This document shows positions 11,101 through 21,003 of a stretch of 64,000 nucleotides of DNA, one piece after another. A program made the position numbers and the translations under genes. A model generated the notes under the pieces. The model worked only from the letters and a program-made list of their open reading frames with translations, had not been told where the DNA came from and ran no database searches. Within the stretch, counting starts at the first letter, position 1. Each line of letters begins with the position of its first letter. The DNA is from Owenia fusiformis (Eukaryota > Annelida > Polychaeta > Sabellida > Oweniidae): assembly GCA_903813345.2 (NCBI GenBank), contig CAIIXF020000001.1, positions 11,321,598-11,385,597 on the forward strand. The letters run 5' to 3'.

Positions 11101-12284
11101 TTGGAAATACCCAAACCTCAACTCAAACTCCTTCGAATATATATTTAGACCACCAACAAGTTCAGATGCCTTGTTATTAAGGTCTGACTTTGCTGTATGG
11201 TTTGCTATCAATCTCAGCTTGTTTGAGGCATCCAGTTTTAAATTATCGGGATACTTTTAGAAAATATCTATACTTATCCGGAGCGAGACATTTTTTGTAC
11301 CAAAACTATAACTTTAATGTTTTGAACAGACCATCAGTAAGAACCATCGCTCGCTGTAAATATCAAATAATATTCCCTTACTGGACAACAAGCACGGCAT
11401 AACTGAAAATATTTATCCTTGAATCACGAGTGAGGGGTCTTTAGTCAAAAACGTTTCTAAAACTTTGGATATCGCTAATAAGTACCATTATACCATATTT
11501 TGTTGTAAAAGACCGAATATTTGCGGCATGACCTACGATAGGAGGGGTGCATATATTGGCTATATGGGGGCGTGCCGCTAAAGTTGGTCACTTTTTCGCC
11601 GAAAAATCTCTAAATTTGGGTCAAATTTTGAAGAAAAAATCCTAGATATGAGTCCCATTTTGATGAAAAATCCCTAGAACTGGGTCTACTTTTTGAAAAA
11701 TCCTAAAATTGGGTATTGTTTTTGAAAAAAAGAAAACCCCTAGATGTGGTTGGATATTTTGATGCGGGACTCCAGTAATACTATAAACAATATAAACCAT
11801 TCTTACTGGCTGTTAGTTGAAATAATGACCATTGTTTCACCTAAGTCAGTATACATTACATATACTGTGAATTAATGTTACACGAAACATTGACATTGTG
11901 AATTTCAAAATAAGAATTGACTGAACACGTACATGATAAAGAGTGAATCTGATAAATCAGAATGAGTGTTACCATTTTGAACAGCTCTATCAATACACAA
12001 ATCAAATCGGCCTTTAACCCATGCACCCCCTCCCCCTCCCCTTTTTGGTGCTCCGCCAGTCTGCCTGTAGTAGAGATGCTACAAGAGTTAAACCATGTCA
12101 TTTTGGCAACAATAGCCTTTTTAAGATAAACACAAATATATATTACAGTGACATTCAAAGACAATTAGTTCAAAAATTAATTGAATGGTCTAACATTGCA
12201 TTAAAGTCTCAACTTACCTCCCAAAGGCACAATGAAGAATATCCCAAATGCGATGATAACACAAAGACAAAATAATCTATGCAT
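2074..12284 (-). CDS. Secreted Ly6/three-finger protein with a large acidic Tyr-rich insert
   Basis: Four coding exons join in phase to 265 residues: 12284-12218, 4459-3939, 3598-3436 and 2120-2074. Exon 1 is a signal peptide with a long hydrophobic core ending in PLG. Exon 2 opens with DCIKCYSC, the usual Ly6 start directly after the signal peptide, and exon 3 carries the Ly6 end motif FCCGKMKCN. Between the fourth and fifth framework cysteines lie about 140 residues of Tyr/Asp/Glu-rich sequence interrupted by Lys/Arg/Gly clusters, including RVERS. The C-terminus is hydrophilic, so I expect a secreted rather than a GPI-anchored product. Ly6 proteins usually act by binding other proteins; the partner here cannot be inferred. 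Intron 1 is about 7.8 kb. The last exon is the least certain part: its acceptor is good, but a second frame through the same exon ends at a GTAAGT donor. Confidence 0.75.
2430..3127. mobile_element. 698-base MITE with about 150-base terminal inverted repeats
   Basis: Both ends start with CAGGGTGGTCCAAAAAAAGT, and the inverted similarity runs inward for about 150 bases. No coding capacity is evident. It lies in the last intron of the Ly6 gene. The ends resemble those of Tc1/mariner-like elements, but the target duplication is unclear. A half-site of the same kind occurs near 4880 (ggccaccctgt). Confidence 0.8.
3436..3598 (-). CDS. Ly6 gene exon 3 (second half of three-finger domain)
   Basis: Acceptor (tttttacttggtag) and donor GTGAGT bracket 163 bases read in phase 0 from the preceding exon. 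It starts YQCYSKT and includes EKGC, DHC and the diagnostic terminal cluster FCCGKMKCN. It ends one base into a codon. Confidence 0.75.
3939..4459 (-). CDS. Ly6 gene exon 2 (first finger plus acidic insert)
   Basis: Acceptor (tttcattttcag) and donor GTACGT bracket 521 bases. The exon encodes the CIKCYSC start of a three-finger fold, two further cysteines (NVRC, LERC), and then a low-complexity region: runs of Tyr next to Glu/Asp, a Lys/Gly/Arg block (KGKGRGKGKR), more Tyr/Glu repeats, KKKTQKKK, an Asp run and a Thr/Pro-rich end. Many tyrosines lie in acidic context, which suits tyrosine sulfation of secreted proteins; this is an inference. Confidence 0.75.
5797..6315. mobile_element. 519-base MITE flanked by TTAA (piggyBac-like)
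   Basis: The terminal inverted repeats begin AGGGACATTCCTaGCCAGAC and extend about 90 bases. TTAA sits immediately outside each end (5793-5796 and 6316-6319), the target-site signature of piggyBac or Kolobok elements. There is no transposase. It lies in Ly6 intron 1. A degenerate relative of one arm is near 59187-59290. Confidence 0.75.
6903..7045 (+). CDS. Possible exon, paralogous to 422-574
   Basis: A good polypyrimidine acceptor (ccccgtccctgttttag) precedes 6903 and a GTAAGC donor follows 7045. The frame between is fully open: hydrophobic start LVILLVTLPLF, then a helix-like stretch, then GLPGYET. Both ends split a codon. It lies antisense inside Ly6 intron 1. No start, stop or partner exon was identified, so it could be an exon of an overlapping gene or a relic. 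Confidence 0.35.
7505..7830 (+). mobile_element. LINE reverse-transcriptase remnant (L1/Tx1-like)
   Basis: The translation contains VDFLKAFDSLRHHY, the RT motif with a catalytic-type Asp. An ISWVKQY segment follows and then a RGSNMGIRYHLNYF stretch that aligns with the RGVRQGDPLSPYLF motif of L1-type elements. Stops interrupt the frame. Only a few hundred bases of RT remain, inside Ly6 intron 1. Confidence 0.5.
9040..9600 (-). repeat. Interspersed repeat family copy
   Basis: In reverse complement this segment matches 32690-33015 (shared aaccagccatag region and poly-A-rich blocks) and 19550-19960 (shared block ending in gggacatttcattcata). A shorter piece is at 51424-51475. The family is about 700 bases, non-coding and unclassified. 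Confidence 0.6.
9760..10430. repeat. Tandem repeat, about 131-base period
   Basis: At least four copies of a unit that includes caacccacttcaaattgaca and agaggttcaaacctg. The first two full copies are nearly identical and later ones diverge. It lies in Ly6 intron 1. Confidence 0.85.
11598..11765. repeat. Short diverged tandem repeat
   Basis: About five degenerate copies of a roughly 37-base unit built on aaaaatccctaga followed by tgggtc and a T-rich tract. A related stretch occurs near 21150-21240. Confidence 0.55.
12218..12284 (-). CDS. Ly6 gene exon 1 (signal peptide)
   Basis: ATG at 12284-12282 followed by 21 more codons and one base, then a consensus GTAAGT donor. The translation has a short basic N-terminus (MHR) and a long Phe/Ile/Cys/Val-rich hydrophobic stretch ending near PLGG. 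The split Gly/Asp codon joins the next exon in frame, placing the first Ly6 cysteine two residues after the exon junction. Too short to be found by open-frame length alone. Confidence 0.7.
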
Positions 12285-13650
12285 TTTGAATAAGCAGTGT
12301 CTCGTTGTTCTAAATCCTAAATTTGTTACGTTTTCATTATTTTTACTAATGTTAAGGTACAAATTAATTCCAATCAAATTCAAAATGGCGTCGCTTGTAA
12401 CTCAAAATTAATCAAGACATCTGTCATTGAGAAATAGTCAACGAATTAAATTTATGTCACATGGTCACATGGTATGTAACATCTTGGACATTAGCCCTTT
12501 TAACAAACAGGCCGTACAGCATTGTTTTAACTACATATATTCATAGAGAACTAAAAATTCATTTCAAACGTAGCTCTGTGGCCTCGGTTTCAATTTTTCC
12601 AATTTTTGATATTCATTATTTAAGAAAGTTGAAGGTTAACGGTCAAGTGAAGAGGGAATCTGGGCGCAAGGCTTGATCTGCAATCAAAGAATATAAAATA
12701 GGTTATATAAGTAGGTAACCTGGACGCACTCGCTGTCTTTACTTGTGCCGCGCGTATGTTATCTGAGGGATAGGACGTTCCCTGTCTTGGTATTCTGATG
12801 CATTTGGACAGCATCTTGATTGAAGAAATTAATTGCACTGAATACACCTGTAATGCCTCGAGGTAATTGGTAGCACGTTCCGTAATACTGACACATGAGG
12901 AAATTAAATCATTGAAAAAAACTCAATACATCGCCGTTCTTGATCCGCCTAGGTTCGATTCCCTGTTCAGCAGACAAAATTCTGTATTTAATTATATATT
13001 CAGGTACATAAGGATAACAGAATCACAAAGAATACACCCAGGATTAAAACTGAATGCAGCCTTGCTGTTTAATCTTGCTTACCAACAGGGTTAATCAGAT
13101 GCGCAACTCAATGGGACTCGTGTAGACCCACAGATGACATATCACGAGTGGGTTGCACTTCATTTCCGTAAATAATGCGCTCACAAAGTCCACTACATTT
13201 GTAAAGTAATATTGATACCAAATATATCATGATTGGATTTTTACATTTCCCTGCTCCTAAAACTCAAATAAATCTAAACTGAACAGCGTGCAAGAGACCC
13301 CGCCACATAGTGTGGGGCCATATTGTCGGCCTAGGCGCGTCTGTCAGTTCGTCCGTCCGCCTCTCTGTCTGTTCATACGCCCGGCTTTTTCTCCAATACT
13401 GCTACAGTTATCACCTTCAAATTTTCAGGGATAACTTATGAGTACATACAGATGTGGATGAAATTATAGAAGTTAGCGAGCGATAATACTAAAGTATCAT
13501 ATCATATTAGAATGGTGTTTTGAGTTTTCATAGTTTAACGATTAAGTAGCTTTATAAATAAGTGTCCTGTGTTGTAAAAGTCGATGTTACTGTTTACAGT
13601 AGTTGTATGCAATAATTTGAAAAAGAAATAAGCAAAAACTCATAAATTCT
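12285..13650. other. Intergenic region upstream of the Ly6 gene
   Basis: Contains the presumed Ly6 promoter, but I see no clear TATA box. The CpG-richer stretch near 13300-13380 (cgtccgtccgcctc) resembles ends of dispersed repeats seen in marine invertebrates. No supported gene. Confidence 0.3.
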
Positions 13651-15795
13651 ATTTTTTATTGTCGCCCATTTTAGATTTTCCGTCCTAAAATCTTGTCTGT
13701 CAAGTGTTGTGTACGCGTTTTCAGGTGAACTGATTGGTAGATCAATTTCAAACTTTTAGAGATGATTCTTAGTATGAAAATCAAGAGCTGATTAGTTTTT
13801 CGACATTCTGGGTAAATGTCAAGGTAGCCATTTTGGATTTTCCGTCCTAAAACATTGTCTGTAAAGTATTGTCTACGCCTTGTGGGGTTAACTCTTTGAC
13901 GGATCAATTTCAAATTTTCAGGGCTGGTTCTTAGTATGAAAATCTCGAACTGACGTTTTTCGGCAATCTGCGTAAGTTTTAAGGCAGTCATTCTGGATTT
14001 TCCGTCAGTCTAAGCATCTTCAGGGTAACCATTTGACGGTGGATCAATTTCAATTTTTTAGAAATGATTCTGGGTAAATTTTGAGGTGGCCATTTTGGGT
14101 TGACAGTTGACAGATCGATTTCAAATTTTCGGGAGTGATTCTTTGAATGAAAATCTCAAACTACCTTGTTTATGCTTAGTCCGGTTAAATTTTAAGGCGG
14201 CCACATTGGATTTTCTCTTAAAATCCTGTCGTTTGAACTGATTTATGTTCGGCATTCAAGATGAAAAAAGTGCAGTATATAGGATCACCCATTTGTGGGG
14301 ACATGTTGTACACGTTTGTGTTCTTGTTTGTTATTTAAACTTTATTGAAATTACTGGCAAAACATCTGTTAATTGCTTCAAAATGTTTAAAAATGAATCT
14401 CGTGTGGTTTTCAATCTTGTCACATTGGGAATAGAGAATTAACGGATTCCATATTGCAAAGTGAAGAATGACATGCTATGTACACTCCCCTCTATAAATT
14501 TGAAAAAAAGATTCAAACATTGGCAGGCATCGGTATTCTATCTCATCAAAACGTTCAGTTGCAAAACTTTTGGAAGGGAGTGTAGACTAAATGAAAAAAC
14601 AAAGGATCTAATGTGAGAATACGATCGCAGACTGAGGAATAATGAACAATTAGGCAATGTCAGGGCGCTCTGATCTAAAGGCTTCAACACCCATGTATAC
14701 AAAATATATATATATAAATCGACGGGTGGTGTCAATTATTTTAGTTTTTCATTATCGTAATAAAGCCGAAGTATTGTCTACGCCTTTTGAGGTTAACTCT
14801 TTGACGGATCAAATTTTCAGGGCTGGTTCTTAGTGTGAAAATCTCGAACTGATTAGTTTTTCGGCAATCTGCGTAAGTTTAAGGCAGCCATTCTTGATTT
14901 TCCGTCAGTCTAAGCATTTTCAGGATAACCATTTGACGGTGGATCAATTTCAATTTTTTAGAAATGATTCTAGGTAAATGTTTAGGTGGCCATTTTGGGT
15001 TTTTGTCTTAAAATCTTCTCTGTAAAGTCTTGTCTACATTTTTTCTCGCGAACCAGTTGACAGATCGATTTAACATTTTCGGGAGTGATTCTTTGAATGA
15101 AAATTTCAAACTACTTTGTTTATGCTTAGTCCGGTTAAATTTTAAGGCGGCCACATTGGATTTTCTCTTAAAATCCTGTCTTTTCAACTGATTTATGTTC
15201 GGCATTCAAGATGAAAAAATTGCAGTATATACTGTAGGATCACCCATTGGTGGGGACATGTTGTGCACGTTTGTGTTCTTGTTTGTTATTTAAACTTTAT
15301 TAAAATTACTTGCAAAACATCTGTTAATTGCTTCAAAATGTTTAAAAATGAATCTCGTGTGGTTTTCAATCTTGTCACATTGGGAATAGAGAATTAACGG
15401 ATTCCATATTGCAAAGTGAAGAATGACATGCTATGTACACTCCCCTCCATAAATTTGTCAACTGGAAGATTCTTTTGGGATCACGTTTCGTCTGTATGTC
15501 TGGCAGTAGAGGTATGGTAAATTAAGGAACACAATTGAGATTCAAACATTTACAGGCATCGGTATGCTATCTTATCAAAACGTTCAGTTGCAAACCTTTT
15601 GGAAGGGAGTGTAGACTAAATGAACAAAGGATCTAATGTGAGAATACGATCGCAGACTAAGGAATAATGAACAATTAGGCAATGTCAGAGCGCTCTGATC
15701 TAAAGGCTTCAACACCCATGTATAAATAAAAAAAATATATAAATCGACGGGTGGTGTCAATTATTTTAGTTTTTCATTATCGTAATAAAAGCCAA
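13650..15795. repeat. Nested tandem duplication, two copies of about 0.9-1.0 kb
   Basis: The block from about 13866 to 14765 is repeated at about 14768-15793 with high identity, including the shared end segment ttagtttttcattatcgtaa. The second copy carries roughly 100 extra bases around 15457-15540. Each copy is itself built of diverged units of about 150-170 bases containing ccattttggattttccgtc. It is non-coding. Confidence 0.85.
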
Positions 15796-18127
15796 ACTCG
15801 AGTAAACACTGGTTAAAACAAGCCTCGAGACTGTAAAGGTGAAATAGAATGATTAGTAAAACAATTTATTTCCCCTTGTCTTGAAGGAAACGGCATAAAT
15901 ACCTCAGAATCATGTGAAAAATTAGAAACAGTTGCACTAGATTGCCAGATGTAAACGAAAAAAATCTTTGTAGGATGTAAGCTTTGAACCCCCATAGAAT
16001 ATATGACTTTGTGCCATTATTTATGAGGAAAATTTCACTATTTGTCAACTGGGATGCAAAACCAATATTCCACATTGTTTTTCAACCTATATATTTTAAA
16101 GTTCATTACACGATTGGCAGCCATGCATGTAAAACCATATGGGTGTCAAGGTCCAGCAATACTTTCATTCTTACTTTAGTCTACTGAGGACACGTTTCGG
16201 GACAAACTATTTTAAAGGCTGTCTGTGCTTATCCTAGTTGAAATTGACATTTTTGGAGAAGCCAAAACATTTCTGCACAAGTTATCGCATATTTTTGTTT
16301 TAATCATCTAAATTAATCTTTCCTTGTAATGTAGCCTATGCCCCGGTTATCTTACAAATGTGTTATAATGACACTGTGTATCTATGGAATTTCTCCTGCT
16401 TTATTAGTAGCCCGGTTATAATTCTATATTTCTAGCTATCATTTCTAAATATAACAATCTGTGGCTCATTGTAAAGTATTACAAGCCAAGTGTGTAAATG
16501 GAAACTAGCCGGTGAAAATTCGAACAAACGAATGTAGTAAGCAAGAGACGTAATTATATCTATCTCTATAAAGCTCTGCGGGGCTTTCCCTCCTCTTGCT
16601 TTTGGGTATATATTCCAAATACGATGTTGCATAATCATGAAGTTACGTGTGCACTGCGCAACATAAGCAAATATTACGTAATCTTTTCTTTATCTGACAC
16701 AATTACATAAGCTCTTTCTCGATAGACAGCCGCCTCCCCATGTCAAACAATATATTTACATCTTTATTTGATTTTTACATGTAATAAATTTTGTATATAA
16801 CCTTACAAGTGCTCTTTGGATATAATTTGGATATAAATATTCATGAAAATGGCATGTCACTTTGAATAATTAAGCCTTGACCATCAGAATTGCCGATTGA
16901 AAGTCAAATTTAGTATTTCTAAATTCGAGCTTTTGAATGGTACAAACCTGCTCATTTAGAAGCAAGTTCAATTGAACATAACCTCTTCTGAGACAGATAC
17001 TCTAATAATATACGATATGTACAAAGGCATTTGAATACTTATGAATGAAAAAAACGTATAAGACATGACTATAACTGGTACCGCATCTGATGACGAATAC
17101 CAAGAACGGTGCATGGGATGTAAACTGTGTTGAAAATACAATTAATAAATTGAAAATAGAAGATAGATTTGAAATCATATAATTACGATATGAAGAAAAG
17201 TCGCTCGAAGCTCTCCAAACTCCAGAACATCTCATTGATTCGTAAGTTTGAGGACGGCCAAATATATTACACGATTCTCAAGTGGTTGTCCGGGATACTA
17301 ATATATAACCCCTTACTATTCTGTAATATATGTTTGTAATGTGATATGCATGTCATGTATAAATTGTTTTGCTCTCCAATAAAACGGAGGAAATAAAGAA
17401 ACATAAACATAAACATATATAAATTGAATCGTTCGTAAATTTTGTTAGTTATTTCAAATATTTTCGTATTTTCGTGTACCATACAGAGATGCATTTCAAA
17501 CTGTTTGATAGGGTCATATATTATTAGAATTTAAATCCAATTTCGGCAATGACACAATACGGTGAACTGTACAGTTAATCATAAAGAATAGAAAGTTGTA
17601 ACAAAGAAGAGTGAATTCCTTTTCTATTGTTCCATTGCATGTGACCATTCAGCAAGATTTCAGGTTTTCAGCCTTCCACCCGACCGCCATCCCAAATTTC
17701 TTGGTTATTTAGAGATAGAATCAGATCTATAGGGAGGGTGACAAAATTGCAAGAAACTTTTACAGTTGACCTAACATCATTATTCCCAACGATGTCAAAT
17801 ATAATATCTACCGACAGATTCACAATATGATATAAATATAAATTAATAAAAATGGTAACAATATTTACATAAAAGTATACACATTATTGTAAAAATCTTA
17901 AGTTTTCCTAAAATAAAGTATGCTCTTTTGGTAATTTAAGAAAATAAACATGACAAGAAATGATGTGAGCCCATAATGTTCTAAAATTTAAGTTTTTGTT
18001 AATGTTAGTTGATATATCCGATTGTCCCTTTTTGGTTACGTGACAATTCGACTGATTTCGATAAAGGCTCATTTTTATTCATAACTTACATTTATATTCT
18101 AAGTCAATGTCGAAGTGATTTAACCCT
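15796..18127. other. Intergenic, no supported feature
   Basis: AT-rich sequence. The open frames are short and lack recognisable domains or paired splice sites. Confidence 0.3.
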
Positions 18128-18748
18128 AGAAGCCCTAAGGGGGGGGGGTCAAAATGACCCCCCCCCCCCCCCTGTTAAGTTTTTTCCCCATAACTTTTTA
18201 TTGGCATCTAGTAGGATCTTCAAATTTTCAGTAGCTGGAGCTACAGATATAACACATGTTTTCTGAAAAAATCAGCAAAATTGCACATAGGGTAGTTGAT
18301 TTATTATGATGTTATAATCAGCTCCAATATCAAAAATCGGAAAAAGCTAGCACTATTTCTACCATACGTGGTATCTTTAGAGTAAAATTATGCAATTTTA
18401 CATCATCAAAGTTGTTGAAGTTATTACACCAAGTTGTAGATAATTGAATGAAGTATATTTTGGGAAAGTTTGGACATCCTAGCTTTACTAGTTTGTTATA
18501 AATTCATTATGCTGTAATCATCATCTTCAATAGACAAAAGCGGAAAAAAGCTCGCACCAATTCTATCATGCGTGTTGTCTTTAGAATGAAATTACGCAAT
18601 CTTACATCATCATAGTTGTTAAAGTTATTACACCAAGTTGTAGGTAATTGAATGAAGTATATTTGGAAAAAGTTTGAACTTCCTAGCTCCATTAATAAAA
18701 ATTTTACAAGGGGGGTGCCCTTTTGACCCCCCCCCCTTAGGTGTTCGT
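18128..18748. mobile_element. Element with G/C-tract terminal inverted repeats and internal duplication
   Basis: The ends read CCTAAGGGGGGGGGGTCAAAA in opposite orientation, and inverted similarity continues inward for about 60 bases. Inside, about 205 bases are directly repeated (roughly 18290-18495 and 18496-18700), sharing ttattacaccaagttgta and gaatgaagtatat. It looks non-autonomous and has no coding capacity. Confidence 0.65.
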
Positions 18749-18934
18749 GTAACTTTTATCAATTTAAGGACATGTCACAAATTACTTGGTGTGTTTAAAG
18801 TAGATCAAGGTCATGGGTGAAGGTCATTATAGGCTAATGCCAACATTTCAGTTCGGTTCAATATATAGGTTTTTATGCATTTTACACTTTAAGTACATTT
18901 AGTGCACCTGGTGTGTTTAAAGTAGTTTAAGACC

Positions 18935-19215
18935 AGGGCGCATGTTGGGAAAATTGATTTGTTTTGTAAAATGTATAAAAAACGAGAAAATTCAGTGAAA
19001 AAAAATTCTGAAAATTTTCTGAATTTTTCACTGAATTTTCTGGTTTTTATACACTTTATCAAAACATTCTTCTCACAAGTCTTTTCTAGGGACATAAGTG
19101 CACTCTTTGTGCAAAACTGGAAGATATAGACAATGTGGGGAAGGAGTGATTCTTGTTTGAAAAATAACATGTGACTCAATTGAGGGATGCAGAAAATTTC
19201 CCATCATGTACCCTG
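18935..19215. repeat. Hairpin-forming repeat unit
   Basis: Outer arms near 18940 and 19195 are inverted (gggaaaatt versus aatttccc). An inner near-perfect palindrome is centred near 19010 (gaaaattcagtgaaaaa and its complement). Flanking blocks at about 18800-18900 and 19210-19385 are direct repeats sharing ggtcatgggtgaaggtcat and ttcggttcaatatatagg. Confidence 0.6.
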
Positions 19216-19549
19216 ACCTTAAGGTCATGGGTGAAGGTCATGCCAATGTGACATCAAGAATCTCTACACCGTTTAAACCATATCGAAGTCATTTAAGTCA
19301 AGCTAACATTTAGAAATCATTTCAATTCGGTTCAATATATAGGTTATTATGCATTTGACACTTTAAAGTACATTTAGTACAATTAATTTTTTGTGTGACT
19401 TTAAAATAACAAAAGTAATTTAAGAACATCGCACGTAAATCTAAGTAAGTCACTCAGAAGAATTCTTGATAATTTAATGATGAAATTCCGAATCGTCAGT
19501 ATCGTTTTATAGGTCCAAGGCAAAAATAGTTATATATTTATTTCATGGT

Positions 19550-19960
19550 GTATCCATGCTACCCTGTATATGGACTAAAACTCCAAAATCACACAACATG
19601 AAAAAACACACGTGCAAAATGGATATGTATGCGCAAGTGCCAATGCGAAAGTACCAAAAACTCGTTACAGAACACAGTAAGAAAGAGAAAACATCTAAGT
19701 GTACACCAGTCATACGTAAAGCAAACCCCAACTATCCCAAAATCATAATCCAAATGTGATAAGAAACAGTGTCTAATACGTCCTCCCGACCATTCAAGTA
19801 CCAATATCACAATCCGAGGCCATAACTCTAAGGGACATTTCATTCATACTAAAGTCATAACATTTACACGTTGAAGAATTGATTTAAAATTGATAGCCAA
19901 GACTCATAACATCAGAAATAGTTGTATATACTAAATAATAATGATAGAGCAAAGAACATA
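19550..19960 (+). repeat. Interspersed repeat family copy
   Basis: Matches the reverse complement of about 9220-9600 across most of its length and the first part of the 32690 copy. Shared landmarks are gggacatttcattcata and ttgatagcca. Confidence 0.6.
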
Positions 19961-20921
19961 TTAAGATAATGGAATCTATAACACAATTGCATAGATGAGC
20001 ATCTAGGAGCCCAACCAGATATTTATGGGAAGCAAGCCCCAATATCCCAAAGCATGTTCAATTCCCCTCACCCCCATGTAGGAATTTTGCAAACCTTCCG
20101 GACGATATTTTCAATATTACACATGTTTCATACATGCAATTATAAATGCATGATTATGATGGTAACTTCCCATCGGATTTCATCCGAAGTCGAGTAAAGT
20201 TGTGTAATTCTTGGTTCAAAACAAGTAAAGCATCTCTTGAGTTAAAAGAAGACTCCCAAAGTATATGTTGAATCAGGTGACTGACTTCCAGCGCAAATTG
20301 TGTAAAACCACGAACGTTTGATCTCCGAACTAAGAATACAATATGTTGTGTTATGCTACATTCTAATTTTTCAAAAAGGAATGTTTGACACATTGCAACA
20401 ATTCCAAGATGTCATTCTACTGATATTCTTGGTTGATGTTATACATAGTTTCCAGTACTTACTCCCACTGCAACGGTGTCTGGATCTGGAACAAAATAAG
20501 TTGAATTGCAAAGAAGGATTTGTGAAGGACTAAAAGAACATTTTAAGTGGCATTGGAGCACAATGCTAATTTGTAAGATAATTGAGAGTTTAAGCTTGCA
20601 TATAAAATCGAAACGCCAACCTATACGCATGACCAATCGCCCATATAAATGCATCGCTTAAATATTTTCCGTTCACGTTTAGGTTGTGAAAAACATTGCA
20701 AGCTTACGCTCCCTAATGTCGTATGTAAGGCAATTATGTTGTCTTGATTATGGACTTGAGGAAATGTCAACTCCTTTGAATGTACCACCCTTAAATTGTA
20801 CCATATCATAGACTTAGTGACCATATGATCAAACGATATCTCGAAATATGAGTCGACACATTGAAGTTGTTGATCTCCACTTGATTAGAAGGTATCGTCT
20901 TGGTTTTAACAGAGGAGTTGC
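19961..20921. other. Intergenic, no supported feature
   Basis: AT-rich DNA with no recognisable gene, repeat or RNA. Confidence 0.3.
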
Positions 20922-21003
20922 CATCCTCCGTATCGCAGGGTTACAGAATCATGCACAAAGTTGGAAGGAAGGAACTTTGTGTAACCCTGCGATACGGAGG
21001 ATG
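20922..21003. repeat. Perfect 24-base inverted repeat (hairpin)
   Basis: Arms 20922-20945 and 20980-21003 are exact complements around catcctccgtatcgcagggt, separated by 34 bases. A further acaaagtt/aactttgt pair lies inside. The arms are GC-richer than the surroundings. Confidence 0.85.

Noticed and set aside
10460-11402. Several 65-123-codon plus-strand frames
   Set aside because: No recognisable motif and no splice-site context; they lie in a repeat-rich Ly6 intron. A transposon relic is possible but unsupported.
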